Below, in pieces: positions 8,619-16,686 of a stretch of 64,000 nt of DNA. The stretch comes from GCA-2794515 sp034436155 (GTDB taxonomy: Bacteria; Chloroflexota; Anaerolineae; Aggregatilineales; Phototrophicaceae): NCBI GenBank assembly GCA_034436155.1, contig DAOTVP010000113.1, positions 1 to 64,000 on the forward strand, given 5' to 3'. A model generated the notes under the pieces. The model saw only the letters and a list, made by a program, of their open reading frames with translations. It made no database searches and had not been told where the DNA came from. A program made the position numbers and the translations under genes. Numbering within the stretch: position 1 is the stretch's first letter; each line of letters starts with the position of its first letter.

Positions 8619-9269
8619 TTACTCCTGGGGGATAGAAGCCAATAACGGCTCATCAACAGAACGGGTTAAATCTTGAGCAGTGCGGATGACACCGCTTTCA
8701 GCATACTCTAGCACAAAAACGATAATTCCCCCCAACACCAAGCCTAAAATCGCGCCGATGGCGAGGCTGATGGTCGGACGGGGTGATTGTTGGGTATAAC
8801 GTGGGAAATCGACCAAAACGGCATCTACGCGGTCTTCGCGCCGTGAGCGTTGGTTGATGGCGTTGCGATAATCGACCAATTCTTGCCCCCACGCTTGCGC
8901 GATGAGGTTCGCCAATTCCCCATCGGAATTATCCACATCAATTTGCACCGTCAAGCGCAATTGGTCGGCGGCAAAATACGAATTACCCAACAATTCATCG
9001 GGGGTCATATCTAACCGCAATGTCTCGATGATGTCTTGGGCGCGTTCACGGCTATTCAGATATACCGTGAGGGGTGTCACCAAGCGCACACTCGCTTCTG
9101 CCAAACCTAAATCTGCCCGCGAGGGTTGGATGAGGACGAGTTGCGTCGAGCGATACACGGGGGTCTGTCCACGACTGATGAGGAACGCCGCCCCACCCGT
9201 CAGAAGCGCGAGGATGAGCATAATCCAACCGCGTCGCACGAGGATACGTACATAATCTGTGAGCGCCAA
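8619..9269 (-). CDS. Wzz/chain-length-determinant-like membrane protein
   Basis: The protein is 216 aa with one transmembrane helix after 'LTDYVRILVRRGWI' and a second near the C-terminus ('ISLAIGAILGLVLGGIIVFV'). The extracytoplasmic stretch between them is short. This is the layout of polysaccharide co-polymerases that set chain length, and it pairs with the CpsD-like ATPase downstream. I place the start at a TTG because a full AGGAGG lies six bases before it. A longer reading from an upstream ATG would put that ribosome-binding site inside the gene. Confidence 0.85.
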   Translation of the reverse strand: MALTDYVRILVRRGWIMLILALLTGGAAFLISRGQTPVYRSTQLVLIQPSRADLGLAEASVRLVTPLTVYLNSRERAQDIIETLRLDMTPDELLGNSYFAADQLRLTVQIDVDNSDGELANLIAQAWGQELVDYRNAINQRSRREDRVDAVLVDFPRYTQQSPRPTISLAIGAILGLVLGGIIVFVLEYAESGVIRTAQDLTRSVDEPLLASIPQE

Positions 9270-9338
9270 ATATCGCCTCCTAAAAATTTTGATACAAAAC
9301 ACCGTGATTGTATCGGATATTTGGCGTTAAGGTAGGGT

Positions 9339-9863
9339 TTATTCCAAGACGACATCCCTACGCATAATCACCCCATGCGAACCCGTAAAGCGCGATGCGA
9401 TCTCGCGGATAGGCACATTTTCGGTGGGATGAATCACATCGCCCGCGATTTCTGCAAGTGGGATAGCGGTGGCGGCATATTTGACGATGCTCTCATGCGG
9501 GACTTTCCACGGCTTCGTGCCAAACGAAAATGCCCCATCACCCCACAGGAGAATATCCATATCGATCGGGAGCGGTCCGTGTTTGGTGAGTTGATTGGCG
9601 CGATCTCTGCCCAGTCGTTTTTCGATTTGTTCCAATTTTTCTTTGACGATGACAGGCAACAACGGCGTGGCGACCTTCACCACCACATCGAGAAAATCGG
9701 GTTGTTTTTCGTATCCAAACGCGGGTGATTGATAGACCGATGACATGCCCAAAAAGGTGAAGCGCCCTTTTAATAACGCCACCGCTTCGGCAAGGTGTCG
9801 TTCTGGTTCGATATTCGAGCCGACCATGATGTATAAAATCGGTAACGTATCGTGAATGGTCAT
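9339..9863 (-). CDS. folK: 2-amino-4-hydroxy-6-hydroxymethyldihydropteridine diphosphokinase
   Basis: This 174 aa enzyme (HPPK) transfers pyrophosphate from ATP to the pterin in folate synthesis. 'YIMVGSNIEPERHL' is the N-terminal signature, and 'GPLPIDMDILLWGD' holds the two aspartates that bind magnesium. 'PHESIVKYAATAIPLAEIA' matches the conserved C-terminal segment, though the usual 'HPR' core is altered. The start overlaps the folB stop by four bases. folE lies divergently just upstream of folB, so three folate genes sit together. Confidence 0.93.
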   Translation of the reverse strand: MTIHDTLPILYIMVGSNIEPERHLAEAVALLKGRFTFLGMSSVYQSPAFGYEKQPDFLDVVVKVATPLLPVIVKEKLEQIEKRLGRDRANQLTKHGPLPIDMDILLWGDGAFSFGTKPWKVPHESIVKYAATAIPLAEIAGDVIHPTENVPIREIASRFTGSHGVIMRRDVVLE

Positions 9864-10234
9864 GACGGATAATCTCCTCGTGTGCGTTCTATGACCACCC
9901 CCACACTATCCGAAAAGCGCAAGGCGTTGGGTTTATGTACGCGCACTTGCACCCATTCGGCGTGATGGTCTACGACACAGATTTTGGCAATTGACCCCGC
10001 CAGCGCCTCGACCAATTTGTAATGCGATGCCTCAACATGGGCGATGATGGCTTTGGTCAGTGTGCGATAATTAAACACATCATCAGGGTTATCAGTCTGT
10101 TCAGCGTGGCGCATATCGGCTTGGATGCGAAGGCTAATCACCACATCTTGTTTGTCTTTCAGTTCATGCGGGCTAAAGCCAATCATACAACGCAGGCGCA
10201 GATTATCGATTTCGATTATATCAGGCATAAACAT
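9860..10234 (-). CDS. folB: Dihydroneopterin aldolase
   Basis: The 124 aa product is FolB, which cleaves dihydroneopterin to the hydroxymethyl-pterin used by FolK. Conserved features include 'IEIDNLRLRCMIGFSPHE', the internal 'VFNYRTLTKAI' with its Tyr, and 'HYKLVEALAGSIAK' with the substrate-binding Glu. The C-terminal 'VRVHKPNALRFSDSVGV' is standard. A consensus TATAAT on the minus strand at 10267-10272 probably belongs to its promoter, although no clear -35 is seen. Confidence 0.93.
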   Translation of the reverse strand: MFMPDIIEIDNLRLRCMIGFSPHELKDKQDVVISLRIQADMRHAEQTDNPDDVFNYRTLTKAIIAHVEASHYKLVEALAGSIAKICVVDHHAEWVQVRVHKPNALRFSDSVGVVIERTRGDYPS

Positions 10235-10436
10235 CCCTACATCATTTTGTGGGCAAATTTTTGCCTATTATAACGCATGTGGGTTCTCATCTTCTATTCA
10301 CAATTGACAAAAAACCGCTTCATGAATGAGTTATAACTTACGGTTATATGAGGATATGCTGAAATATCGCATCACTTTTACAAAAGCCTCATATAATCGG
10401 TTTATCAAATTGGTATACAAAAAAGTAGGTGGCGAT

Positions 10437-11162
10437 ATGGTACGCAACGGAAATGGAAAAAAACCTCACCCGAATGGCAACGGTCATAGCAATGGGAACG
10501 GCAAATATAGTTTGATCGATATGATGCAAGAAAAATTCGATTCTGATGATTTTTTGCAAACCTTTGAATTGGGTTTTCCACCGGTAGAACACGAAAAAAT
10601 TGAACATGCCATTGAGGATATTTTATATGCTATCGGCGAAGACCCCAAGCGCGATGGCTTGCTCAATACGCCGCACCGTGTCGCCAAAGCATACGAAGAA
10701 TTGCTCGAAGGCTATCGGGTAGACCCCGCCAAACTCATCAACGGGGCAATTTTCGATGTCGAATATGATGATATGGTGATTGTGCGCGATATTGAATATT
10801 CTAGTTTATGCGAACATCACATGTTACCGTTCATCGGACGGGCGCATGTGGCATATATCCCCAACGATAAGGTGATCGGACTCTCGAAAATTCCACGTAT
10901 TGTCGATATGTTCTCGAAACGGCTTCAAGTCCAAGAACGGCTCACACGCCAAATTGCCGATTTTATAGATGCCGTCCTCGCGCCCAAAGGTGTGGCGGTG
11001 GTGATGGATGGCACACACATGTGTTCGATGATGCGCGGGGTGAAGAAATGTCATTCGGGCATGACGACCAGCGCCATGATCGGCGTTTTCCGCGAAAATG
11101 ACACGACACGGCGCGAATTTTTATCGCACATAGAACGTGTCGGTGGAAAATCGCTGTTTTAG
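10437..11162 (+). CDS. folE: GTP cyclohydrolase I
   Basis: This 241 aa enzyme converts GTP to dihydroneopterin triphosphate, the entry to folate. Zinc ligands are in 'SSLCEHHMLPFIG' and in 'GVKKCHSGM'. 'GLSKIPRIVDMFSKRLQVQERLT' is highly characteristic. The chosen ATG follows AGGTGG at good distance. Upstream ATGs would add a tail with no such site. The N-terminus is an odd Asn/Gly/His-rich linker of about 20 residues (NGNGKKPHPNGNG and so on), probably disordered. Confidence 0.95.
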   Translation: MVRNGNGKKPHPNGNGHSNGNGKYSLIDMMQEKFDSDDFLQTFELGFPPVEHEKIEHAIEDILYAIGEDPKRDGLLNTPHRVAKAYEELLEGYRVDPAKLINGAIFDVEYDDMVIVRDIEYSSLCEHHMLPFIGRAHVAYIPNDKVIGLSKIPRIVDMFSKRLQVQERLTRQIADFIDAVLAPKGVAVVMDGTHMCSMMRGVKKCHSGMTTSAMIGVFRENDTTRREFLSHIERVGGKSLF

Positions 11163-11190
11163 GGAATAGCGACCGATATATTTGTCTACA

Positions 11191-11300
11191 GGGCGGATAT
11201 ACGCTTCTCTAATCCGCCCGTACAAATCCAAAAATTTATTCACGATTTGAACATATTCCGTCTGTACGGGACGATTAGCGCGGAGCGCGTATATCGTCCC
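11191..11300. repeat. Two-hairpin intergenic repeat, copy 2
   Basis: Unit 1 pairs GGGCGGAT (11191) with ATCCGCCC (11212). Unit 2 pairs GGGACGAT (11268) with ATCGTCCC (11293) around an inner GCGC-GGA-GCGC stem. It lies between folE and the metK promoter. Order, spacing and the CGTCCCTA end match copies 1 and 3. Confidence 0.8.
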
Positions 11301-11352
11301 TACCCCACATCAATTACAAGACACCCCAATCTATCACCCGTTTTTCTCAATA

Positions 11353-11381
11353 TTGATTTATCCCCCGCCCTGTGCTATTAT
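11353..11381 (+). promoter_or_regulatory. Sigma-70-type promoter of the metK transcript
   Basis: TTGATT and TATTAT are 17 bases apart, and a TGC just before the -10 gives an extended element. Transcription would begin about 15 bases before the first riboswitch stem. Confidence 0.7.
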
Positions 11382-11402
11382 CTGACGACAATTTAGACAC
11401 CC

Positions 11403-11503
11403 CTCATCAAGAGCGACAGAGAGACATGGCTCGAAGAAGTCGCGGCAACCCCCGAAGCATCGGGTAGGTGCCAAATCCATCAGAGGAAACTCTGAAAGAT
11501 GAG
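11403..11503 (+). ncRNA. SAM-I (S-box) riboswitch
   Basis: The outer stem pairs CTCATC (11403) with GATGAG (11498). Inside are the P2 arms GCGAC/GTCGC with the conserved 'GGCAACC' segment, a P3 hairpin CCCGA-agca-TCGGG, the 'AGGTGCCAAATCC' strand and the P4 hairpin CAGAG-gaaa-CTCTG followed by GAAAGATGAG. This is the textbook SAM-I layout. It sits before S-adenosylmethionine synthetase, so high SAM should switch transcription off through the downstream terminator. Confidence 0.97.
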
Positions 11504-11531
11504 CGCGAAGACTAAAAAATGTCGTCAAACG

Positions 11532-11571
11532 CGCCTCTTCTCTATATCCATAGTCTGAAGAGGCGTTTTTT
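11532..11571 (+). terminator. Riboswitch-controlled intrinsic terminator
   Basis: CGCCTCTTC (11532) pairs with GAAGAGGCG (11557), followed at once by six T. It lies between the SAM-I aptamer and the metK ribosome-binding site, so it is the expression platform. Confidence 0.93.
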
Positions 11572-11593
11572 ATTCACGATCAAGGAGTACGCA

Positions 11594-12811
11594 GTGAGCA
11601 GTTCGTCTAGTTTTATGTCGTCCCCGCAATACTTCTATACATCTGAATCGGTGTCCGAAGGGCATCCCGATAAGATGTGCGACCAAATTTCAGATGCCGT
11701 CCTCGATGCCATTTTGGAGCAAGACCCCATGGCGCGGGTCGCTTGTGAAACATCGACCACCACAGGTATCGTATTCGTGTTTGGCGAAATCTCGACCCGT
11801 GCCTATGTGGATATTGAAAAATTGGTGCGCGAAACTGTCACCAATATTGGTTATACACGCGGCAAATTTGGTTTCGATGCCGAAACCTGCGGGGTGATGG
11901 TCTCCATCAAAGAACAATCGCCCGATATCGCGCAAGGTGTCGATAAAGCCCTCGAAGTCCGTCAGGGCGAGATGACCGATGCCGAAATTGATGCCACTGG
12001 CGCAGGCGATCAAGGCATGATGATTGGGTTTGCCTGTGATGAAACCCCCGAATATATGCCCCTGACCATCTCGCTATCGCATAAATTGGTGCGCCGTCTG
12101 GCAGAAGCCCGCAAAGGTGGCGAAATCGAATGGTTGCGCCCCGATGCCAAAAGCCAAGTCACCGTTGAATATGCGTATGGCAAACCGAAACGGGTGGATA
12201 CCATCGTCATCTCGACCCAACACTCGCCCGAAGTCAGCCAAGCCGAAATTCGCTCGACCATCATTGAACGCATTATCAAGCGCGTTGTGCCTGCCAATTT
12301 ATTAGATAGCGAAACCCGCATCTTCATCAACCCGACAGGGCGCTTCGTCATCGGCGGTCCAATGGGCGATGGTGGCTTAACAGGGCGTAAAATCATCGTA
12401 GACACCTACGGTGGTGTGGCACGGCATGGCGGTGGTGCATTTAGCGGAAAAGATCCCACGAAAGTAGACCGTAGCGCCGCTTATATGGCGCGTTATATCG
12501 CCAAAAATGTGGTCGCCGCGGGTTTAGCCACCCGTTTTGAATTACAAGTGTCGTATGCCATTGGCGTGTCGCATCCGACATCGTTGGCTGTCGAGACCTT
12601 CGGCACGGGCGTGATTGAAGATGAAAAGATCGTGGCACTCATCCGCAAGCATTTCGATATGCGCCCCGCGGCGATTATCCGCGATTTAGACCTGCGCCGT
12701 CCAATTTACAAACAAGTGGCATCATACGGTCACTTCGGACGTGACGATTTGAATGTGCCTTGGGAACAAATCGACAAAGCCGAAATTCTGCGTAAAGACG
12801 CGGGATTATAA
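11594..12811 (+). CDS. metK: S-adenosylmethionine synthetase
   Basis: The 405 aa product makes SAM from methionine and ATP. 'TSESVSEGHPDKMCDQISDAVLD' carries the ATP-binding His and Asp. 'GAGDQGMMIGFA' and 'GGGAFSGKDPTKVDRSAAY' are the second and third signature regions. The start is GTG with AAGGAG seven bases upstream, after the terminator. An ATG seven codons later is the alternative. Longer readings would translate through the terminator hairpin and are rejected. Expression is set by the SAM-I riboswitch. Confidence 0.97.
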   Translation: MSSSSSFMSSPQYFYTSESVSEGHPDKMCDQISDAVLDAILEQDPMARVACETSTTTGIVFVFGEISTRAYVDIEKLVRETVTNIGYTRGKFGFDAETCGVMVSIKEQSPDIAQGVDKALEVRQGEMTDAEIDATGAGDQGMMIGFACDETPEYMPLTISLSHKLVRRLAEARKGGEIEWLRPDAKSQVTVEYAYGKPKRVDTIVISTQHSPEVSQAEIRSTIIERIIKRVVPANLLDSETRIFINPTGRFVIGGPMGDGGLTGRKIIVDTYGGVARHGGGAFSGKDPTKVDRSAAYMARYIAKNVVAAGLATRFELQVSYAIGVSHPTSLAVETFGTGVIEDEKIVALIRKHFDMRPAAIIRDLDLRRPIYKQVASYGHFGRDDLNVPWEQIDKAEILRKDAGL

Positions 12812-12832
12812 TTTATCCCCTACCCCAAATAC

Positions 12833-12863
12833 AAAAACGGATGGTGCATAACCATCCGTTTTT
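12833..12863 (+). terminator. Intrinsic terminator after metK
   Basis: A 12-bp stem AAAACGGATGGT / ACCATCCGTTTT with a GCATA loop and T-rich end. The A-rich left arm makes it able to work on both strands. Confidence 0.88.
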
Positions 12864-12906
12864 GATTTATACTCTGAATAGATGTTGATTGAAAGGATAA
12901 AATCCA

Positions 12907-13152
12907 ATGGATTTTCAAGATATTTTAGAAGCAATTAATCATCTGGATAAAGAAAAACTAGGCTTATTGCGTCAACATATTCAGGTGCGCGAACAGTTAT
13001 CACAATCTGATGGGATAGATAACCCGCATGTTTGGATTCAAAAATTTCGTGAGGCACTTGATAGTTTAGAACCACTCCCTGATGATGTGTGGGATGAAAT
13101 TGAATGGGCAATGAATGTCGAATTTATTGAACCCTTTGAAGATGAGGATTAA
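12907..13152 (+). CDS. Probable antitoxin partner of a PIN toxin
   Basis: This is a small, very acidic protein of 81 aa starting 'MDFQDILEAINHLDKEKL'. I do not recognise a named DNA-binding fold. Its stop codon directly abuts the PIN-domain gene that follows, the usual order of type II antitoxin then toxin. The N-terminal helix 'ILEAINHLDKEKLGLLRQHI' resembles the short helical start of antitoxins in similar gene pairs. Function is inferred from position. AAAGGA lies nine bases before the ATG. Confidence 0.65.
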   Translation: MDFQDILEAINHLDKEKLGLLRQHIQVREQLSQSDGIDNPHVWIQKFREALDSLEPLPDDVWDEIEWAMNVEFIEPFEDED

Positions 13153-13554
13153 ATGGCGACTTATATCCTTGATACCAATGTTATATCCGATATATTGCGT
13201 CAAAAACCTGTGGTCATCTCACATTTTGAACAAGCTAAATTAGCCAATGCAAGATTCATATTATGTGAACCTGTCAATTTTGAAGTGATGCGTGGGTTAA
13301 AATACAAAAAAGCCACGCAACAAATTTTTGTCTATCAAAACCAAATTCGCCCTCTATTTCAATCACTTCCCATTATCCAAGAAGATTGGGAGCAAGCCGA
13401 AAATTTATGGGTCTCTTCGATTGAAAAAGGCAAACAACTATCTGATATTGATTTGTTACTTATTGTGATGACAATAAAATTAGACGCGATTCTGGTGAGT
13501 GCAGATAAAGATTTCTCTATTTTCAGTCTCAACATTGAAAATTGGCGTTTATAA
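13153..13554 (+). CDS. PIN-domain ribonuclease toxin, VapC-like
   Basis: The 133 aa protein is a PIN-domain protein, expected to be a metal-dependent RNase that acts as the toxin of a type II pair. The acidic residues lie in 'YILDTNVISDIL', 'NFEVMRGL', 'LSDIDLLLIVM' and 'VSADKDF', in the order expected for VapC. It begins directly after the stop of the acidic upstream gene, and GAGG for its start lies inside that gene's end. Base composition is more AT-rich than metK, which suits a mobile module. Confidence 0.88.
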   Translation: MATYILDTNVISDILRQKPVVISHFEQAKLANARFILCEPVNFEVMRGLKYKKATQQIFVYQNQIRPLFQSLPIIQEDWEQAENLWVSSIEKGKQLSDIDLLLIVMTIKLDAILVSADKDFSIFSLNIENWRL

Positions 13555-13557
13555 AAA

Positions 13558-13577
13558 GGGCATGTGATAACATGCCC
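13558..13577 (-). terminator. Terminator between convergent genes
   Basis: GGGCATG / CATGCCC with a TGATAA loop. On the minus strand it is followed by TTTTTAT, so it terminates the DUF368 gene. On the plus strand A-rich sequence follows, so it is weaker for the toxin gene. Confidence 0.7.
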
Positions 13578-13589
13578 CAAAAACTAATT

Positions 13590-14567
13590 TTACGAAGCCG
13601 TTTCAGCCTGAACTTCTACCGATTTTTTCGGCATGACCAAGCGCATCACGGGGTTGTTGCCCGATTGCAAGTGCTCGATCGCACTGACGACCACAAAGCC
13701 CACCGCCATCAACACCACCACCAACAGGATTTGACCGCCATCTAATGCGCCAGCAGGGTTGACAATCGACACACCCGCCGCCGCATTATCCCAAATGAGT
13801 TTGAGCGACCCCAACATGAAGCCCGTCAACGCCGCTACAGTCACATTGCCATAATTTTTGAGCAACCAACTGAGCAAGCGCGAAAATGTGATAATACCAA
13901 TCACACACCCCAATGCGACAGGGATAATCACACCAAAATTAAAATTTTTCACTGCCCCAAGGATATATTCATATTGCCCCAAAATGAGCAGGATGAAAGA
14001 CCCCGAAATGCCGGGCAAAATCATGGCGCAAATCGCCACCGCACCACTCAAAAATAGGGTGATGATGCTATGATCGCCATCGCCCAATGCGGGCAAACTG
14101 ACCACGATAAACGCGACAACCGCCGTGATGATAAAGGCGATGAGCGCATCGAGTGACCATTTCACCGTGATGCCAATCGCCAAAATCGAGGCGATAATCA
14201 ACCCGCCGAAAAAGGCGAATACAAACGTTGGTTGTGTTTCGAGCATATTGCTCAAAAAATTAGCGAGGAGCAACACCGCCGTGCCAATCCCCAACGCCAA
14301 ACTGATCAGAAAGCGCAACGCGGTGTGATCGATCAATCCGCCAATATCAAATTTGAGCGCCTTGCGTATCGCTTCGAGGTTGAACGATTTGATGGCGTTA
14401 ATCAGCGTCTCGTAAATCCCAGAAATGAAGGCAATCGTCCCGCCCGATACGCCAGGGACAATATCGGCACAGCCCATCGCAAAACCCGTGAGGTATATCC
14501 GTAAATATTCGAGTAGGGTTTTGGGATGCGAAAAATCTTGGTGCATTTTATCGGTTGTTTCGGTCAT
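13590..14567 (-). CDS. DUF368 membrane protein, PopT-like undecaprenyl-phosphate translocase
   Basis: This 325 aa polytopic membrane protein has about eight to ten hydrophobic segments. The N-terminal 'GFAMGCADIVPGVSGGTIAFISGIYE' is the DUF368 signature, and a second inverted copy, 'ICAMILPGISGSFILLILGQYE', occurs mid-protein. Members of this family (PopT) have been implicated in returning undecaprenyl phosphate across the membrane for cell-wall and polysaccharide synthesis. That would suit the polysaccharide genes in this window, but the role here is by family only. GGAG lies seven bases before the ATG. Confidence 0.9.
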   Translation of the reverse strand: MTETTDKMHQDFSHPKTLLEYLRIYLTGFAMGCADIVPGVSGGTIAFISGIYETLINAIKSFNLEAIRKALKFDIGGLIDHTALRFLISLALGIGTAVLLLANFLSNMLETQPTFVFAFFGGLIIASILAIGITVKWSLDALIAFIITAVVAFIVVSLPALGDGDHSIITLFLSGAVAICAMILPGISGSFILLILGQYEYILGAVKNFNFGVIIPVALGCVIGIITFSRLLSWLLKNYGNVTVAALTGFMLGSLKLIWDNAAAGVSIVNPAGALDGGQILLVVVLMAVGFVVVSAIEHLQSGNNPVMRLVMPKKSVEVQAETAS

Positions 14568-14641
14568 TCAGGTACTCCATAGAATATAGTGGGCAAATTT
14601 ATGAAATGATGCCCCATAAATGTGCTTGCGTCAATGCCATT

Positions 14642-14650
14642 TGGTACAAT
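14642..14650 (+). promoter_or_regulatory. Extended -10 promoter of the alpha/beta hydrolase gene
   Basis: TGG-TACAAT forms an extended -10 element. The start site would fall near 14657. That leaves a leader of about 27 bases before the ATG at 14684 and argues against an ATG at 14663. Confidence 0.5.
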
Positions 14651-14683
14651 AGAAGGCGAAAAATGCTGATAGAGAGGTTTATC

Positions 14684-15472
14684 ATGCCACAAATCACCAC
14701 CAGACGCGGATCTGTGTATTATGCCGACCATCGCAAAGCCGATTCGCCTTATCCAACCGTCATATATATACACGGCGCGGGCGGGTCTCACTTAGATTGG
14801 TCGCCTGAACTGCGCCGAATGCCCCAAGCCAATGCAATCGCGTTGGATTTACCCGCACATGGCAAAAGTGACCCACCCCACCACACACTCATATCGGAAT
14901 ATGCCGATGATGTCATGGCGCTGGTGGATGCGTTATCGTTGGGGCGGGCTATCTTCGCGGGGCATAGCATGGGCGGGGCGATCGCCCAACAAATTGCGCT
15001 GTCGTATCCCGAAACTGTGACGGGCTTAATCCTCATTGGCACAGGCGCAAAATTGAGTGTGCATCCCGCCATCCTGAATCGCGTCATGACCGATTATGAA
15101 GCCGTTGCCGATTTATTGGCGCAATGGTTATGGGGTGACGATATGGATGATAAAACCAAACAAATCACGCGGGCGCAATTGCTCAAGACACCGCCCCAAG
15201 TCACATATGGCGATTATGTGGCGTGTAACAGTTTTGATATTCGCGCCCAACTCAGTCGTATCACCGCGCCGACATTGGTCATCAGTGGCACACACGATAA
15301 AATGACCCCCCTGAAATATGGGCAATTTTTAGCCGATAACATCCCCAACGCACAACTGGCGGTGATAGAGGGCGCAGGTCACATGCTTGGATTAGAACAA
15401 CCGCAAAAAGTCGCGGGGATTATCGCCAAGTGGTTAGATGCTTTAGGGGGCAATCATGCACCATCTGAATAA
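14684..15472 (+). CDS. Alpha/beta hydrolase
   Basis: The 262 aa product has the full alpha/beta hydrolase layout. The oxyanion strand is 'YIHGAGGSHLDW', the nucleophile elbow is 'GHSMGGAIAQQ', the acid lies in 'ISGTHDKMTP', and the catalytic His in 'IEGAGHMLGLEQP'. The substrate is unknown; esters or small lactones are typical. AGAGAGG six bases upstream supports the chosen ATG. An in-frame ATG seven codons earlier also has a fair site but would lie almost at the predicted transcript start. Its end overlaps the next gene by 17 bases. Confidence 0.88.
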   Translation: MPQITTRRGSVYYADHRKADSPYPTVIYIHGAGGSHLDWSPELRRMPQANAIALDLPAHGKSDPPHHTLISEYADDVMALVDALSLGRAIFAGHSMGGAIAQQIALSYPETVTGLILIGTGAKLSVHPAILNRVMTDYEAVADLLAQWLWGDDMDDKTKQITRAQLLKTPPQVTYGDYVACNSFDIRAQLSRITAPTLVISGTHDKMTPLKYGQFLADNIPNAQLAVIEGAGHMLGLEQPQKVAGIIAKWLDALGGNHAPSE

Positions 15473-15881
15473 GCTGTGGCAGATGCTCAGTGCCGTCAAC
15501 ACGATGCGCGATATTGCCCAAAAAACCAAGACGTATTATTTCGCCGTGCGTCCAGAGATGACCTTTTATTTGCATATCGCCGATGCAGAGGTGGAACTCA
15601 TCCGATGGGAGCGCCCGATGATAGAGATGACGGTCAAATTGGATGCCGTATTCGGTTGGCAAATGGCGGTAGACCAAGATGAGGCGGGGGTGTATGTGGT
15701 GGCGCGTCGCCGACCGATCATCGGCGAAATCGCCTATGGGCGGTTTGAGGTGCGTTGCCCGCGTGATATTTATAATGTGTTCAAACTCGAAGCGTGCAAA
15801 TTGATTTTGCATGATGTGACGGGTGAATTTCATCTGCCACCGCAAACAGAGGATAAACGCTTGTTGTTGAGTGGGAAATAG
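15456..15881 (+). CDS. Protein of unknown function
   Basis: This is a 141 aa protein without a signal peptide or membrane helix. The middle alternates charged and hydrophobic residues ('FYLHIADAEVELIRWERPMI', 'VYVVARRRPIIGEIAYG'), which suggests a mostly beta structure. It overlaps the hydrolase gene by 17 bases and is probably co-transcribed. The protein contacts of beta-helical DUF4097-type proteins come to mind, but the match is too loose to name. Confidence 0.6.
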   Translation: MHHLNKLWQMLSAVNTMRDIAQKTKTYYFAVRPEMTFYLHIADAEVELIRWERPMIEMTVKLDAVFGWQMAVDQDEAGVYVVARRRPIIGEIAYGRFEVRCPRDIYNVFKLEACKLILHDVTGEFHLPPQTEDKRLLLSGK

Positions 15882-15900
15882 ACAAATCGACACAAAATGC

Positions 15901-15929
15901 TTGCTTACAACGCGCAACACGACTAGAAT
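15901..15929 (+). promoter_or_regulatory. Promoter giving a probably leaderless nth transcript
   Basis: TTGCTT and TAGAAT are separated by 17 bases. The -10 ends seven bases before the nth ATG, so the transcript would begin at or next to the start codon. No Shine-Dalgarno sequence precedes this ATG. Confidence 0.6.
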
Positions 15930-15936
15930 CAGATTT

Positions 15937-16686
15937 ATGAAGAACGAATATGAACGCCCAACAACCTATCGGACATTGCGCGATTTATCGGCGCAAGATT
16001 TGGCATATTTACAAGAGCAATATGCCCATATTGCCCCCATTCTACACGACTATTACGGCGACATCATCTGGCAACCGGGACAATCGCCGATGGACGAATT
16101 GGTGAGTTGCATCCTCAGCCAAAGCACCACCGATGCCAACCGCGATCGAGGATTCGCCCTGCTCAAACAGAAGTTTCCCACATGGGACGCGGTGGCGAAT
16201 GCCCCAACGCCCGATGTGATTGAGGCAATTCGTCCAGCAGGGTTAGCCAACCAAAAAGCCCCGCGTATTCAAAATGCGCTCCGCAAAATTGTTGCAGAAC
16301 GGGGTGATTATAATATTGATTTTTTGGGCGATATGCCCATCCCAGAAGCCAAAGCATGGCTGACCAGCATCGAAGGGGTCGGACCCAAAACGGCGGCGAT
16401 TGTGTTATGCTTCGCGTTTAATCGCCCCGCATTCCCTGTCGATACGCACATTCATCGCGTATCGAAGCGAATCGGCTTTTTATCCGATAAAACATCGGCA
16501 GATGAAGCCCACGACATCATGGAAGCCATCGTGCCACCCCAAGCCTATTACGCCTTTCATCTGTATCTCATCCGCTTGGGGCGCGAAATTTGTACCGCCA
16601 GACGCGCTCATTGTGAAAAATGTCCACTGACCGCGCATTGTCATTATTATCAAAGTTCTTATAGGACGGCAGATGAATCAGAATAA
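15937..16686 (+). CDS. nth: Endonuclease III
   Basis: The 249 aa product is a DNA glycosylase/AP lyase that removes oxidised pyrimidines. The helix-hairpin-helix 'IEGVGPKTAAIVLCFAF' holds the catalytic Lys, and 'PVDTHIHRVSKR' the catalytic Asp. The iron-sulphur loop at the C-terminus is C-x6-C-x2-C-x5-C ('ICTARRAHCEKCPLTAHC'). The ATG is chosen because a promoter ends just before it. A GTG 22 codons upstream is the alternative, but it lacks a ribosome-binding site. The gene end overlaps the next one by 14 bases. Confidence 0.93.
   Translation: MKNEYERPTTYRTLRDLSAQDLAYLQEQYAHIAPILHDYYGDIIWQPGQSPMDELVSCILSQSTTDANRDRGFALLKQKFPTWDAVANAPTPDVIEAIRPAGLANQKAPRIQNALRKIVAERGDYNIDFLGDMPIPEAKAWLTSIEGVGPKTAAIVLCFAFNRPAFPVDTHIHRVSKRIGFLSDKTSADEAHDIMEAIVPPQAYYAFHLYLIRLGREICTARRAHCEKCPLTAHCHYYQSSYRTADESE

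Noticed and set aside
10304..10337. Possible folE promoter TTGACA (10304) with TATAAC (10332)
   Set aside because: The spacing is 22 bases, too long for a standard promoter.
11519..11593. Upstream extension of metK through the terminator
   Set aside because: Translation would run across the riboswitch terminator hairpin, and a GTG with AAGGAG lies after it.
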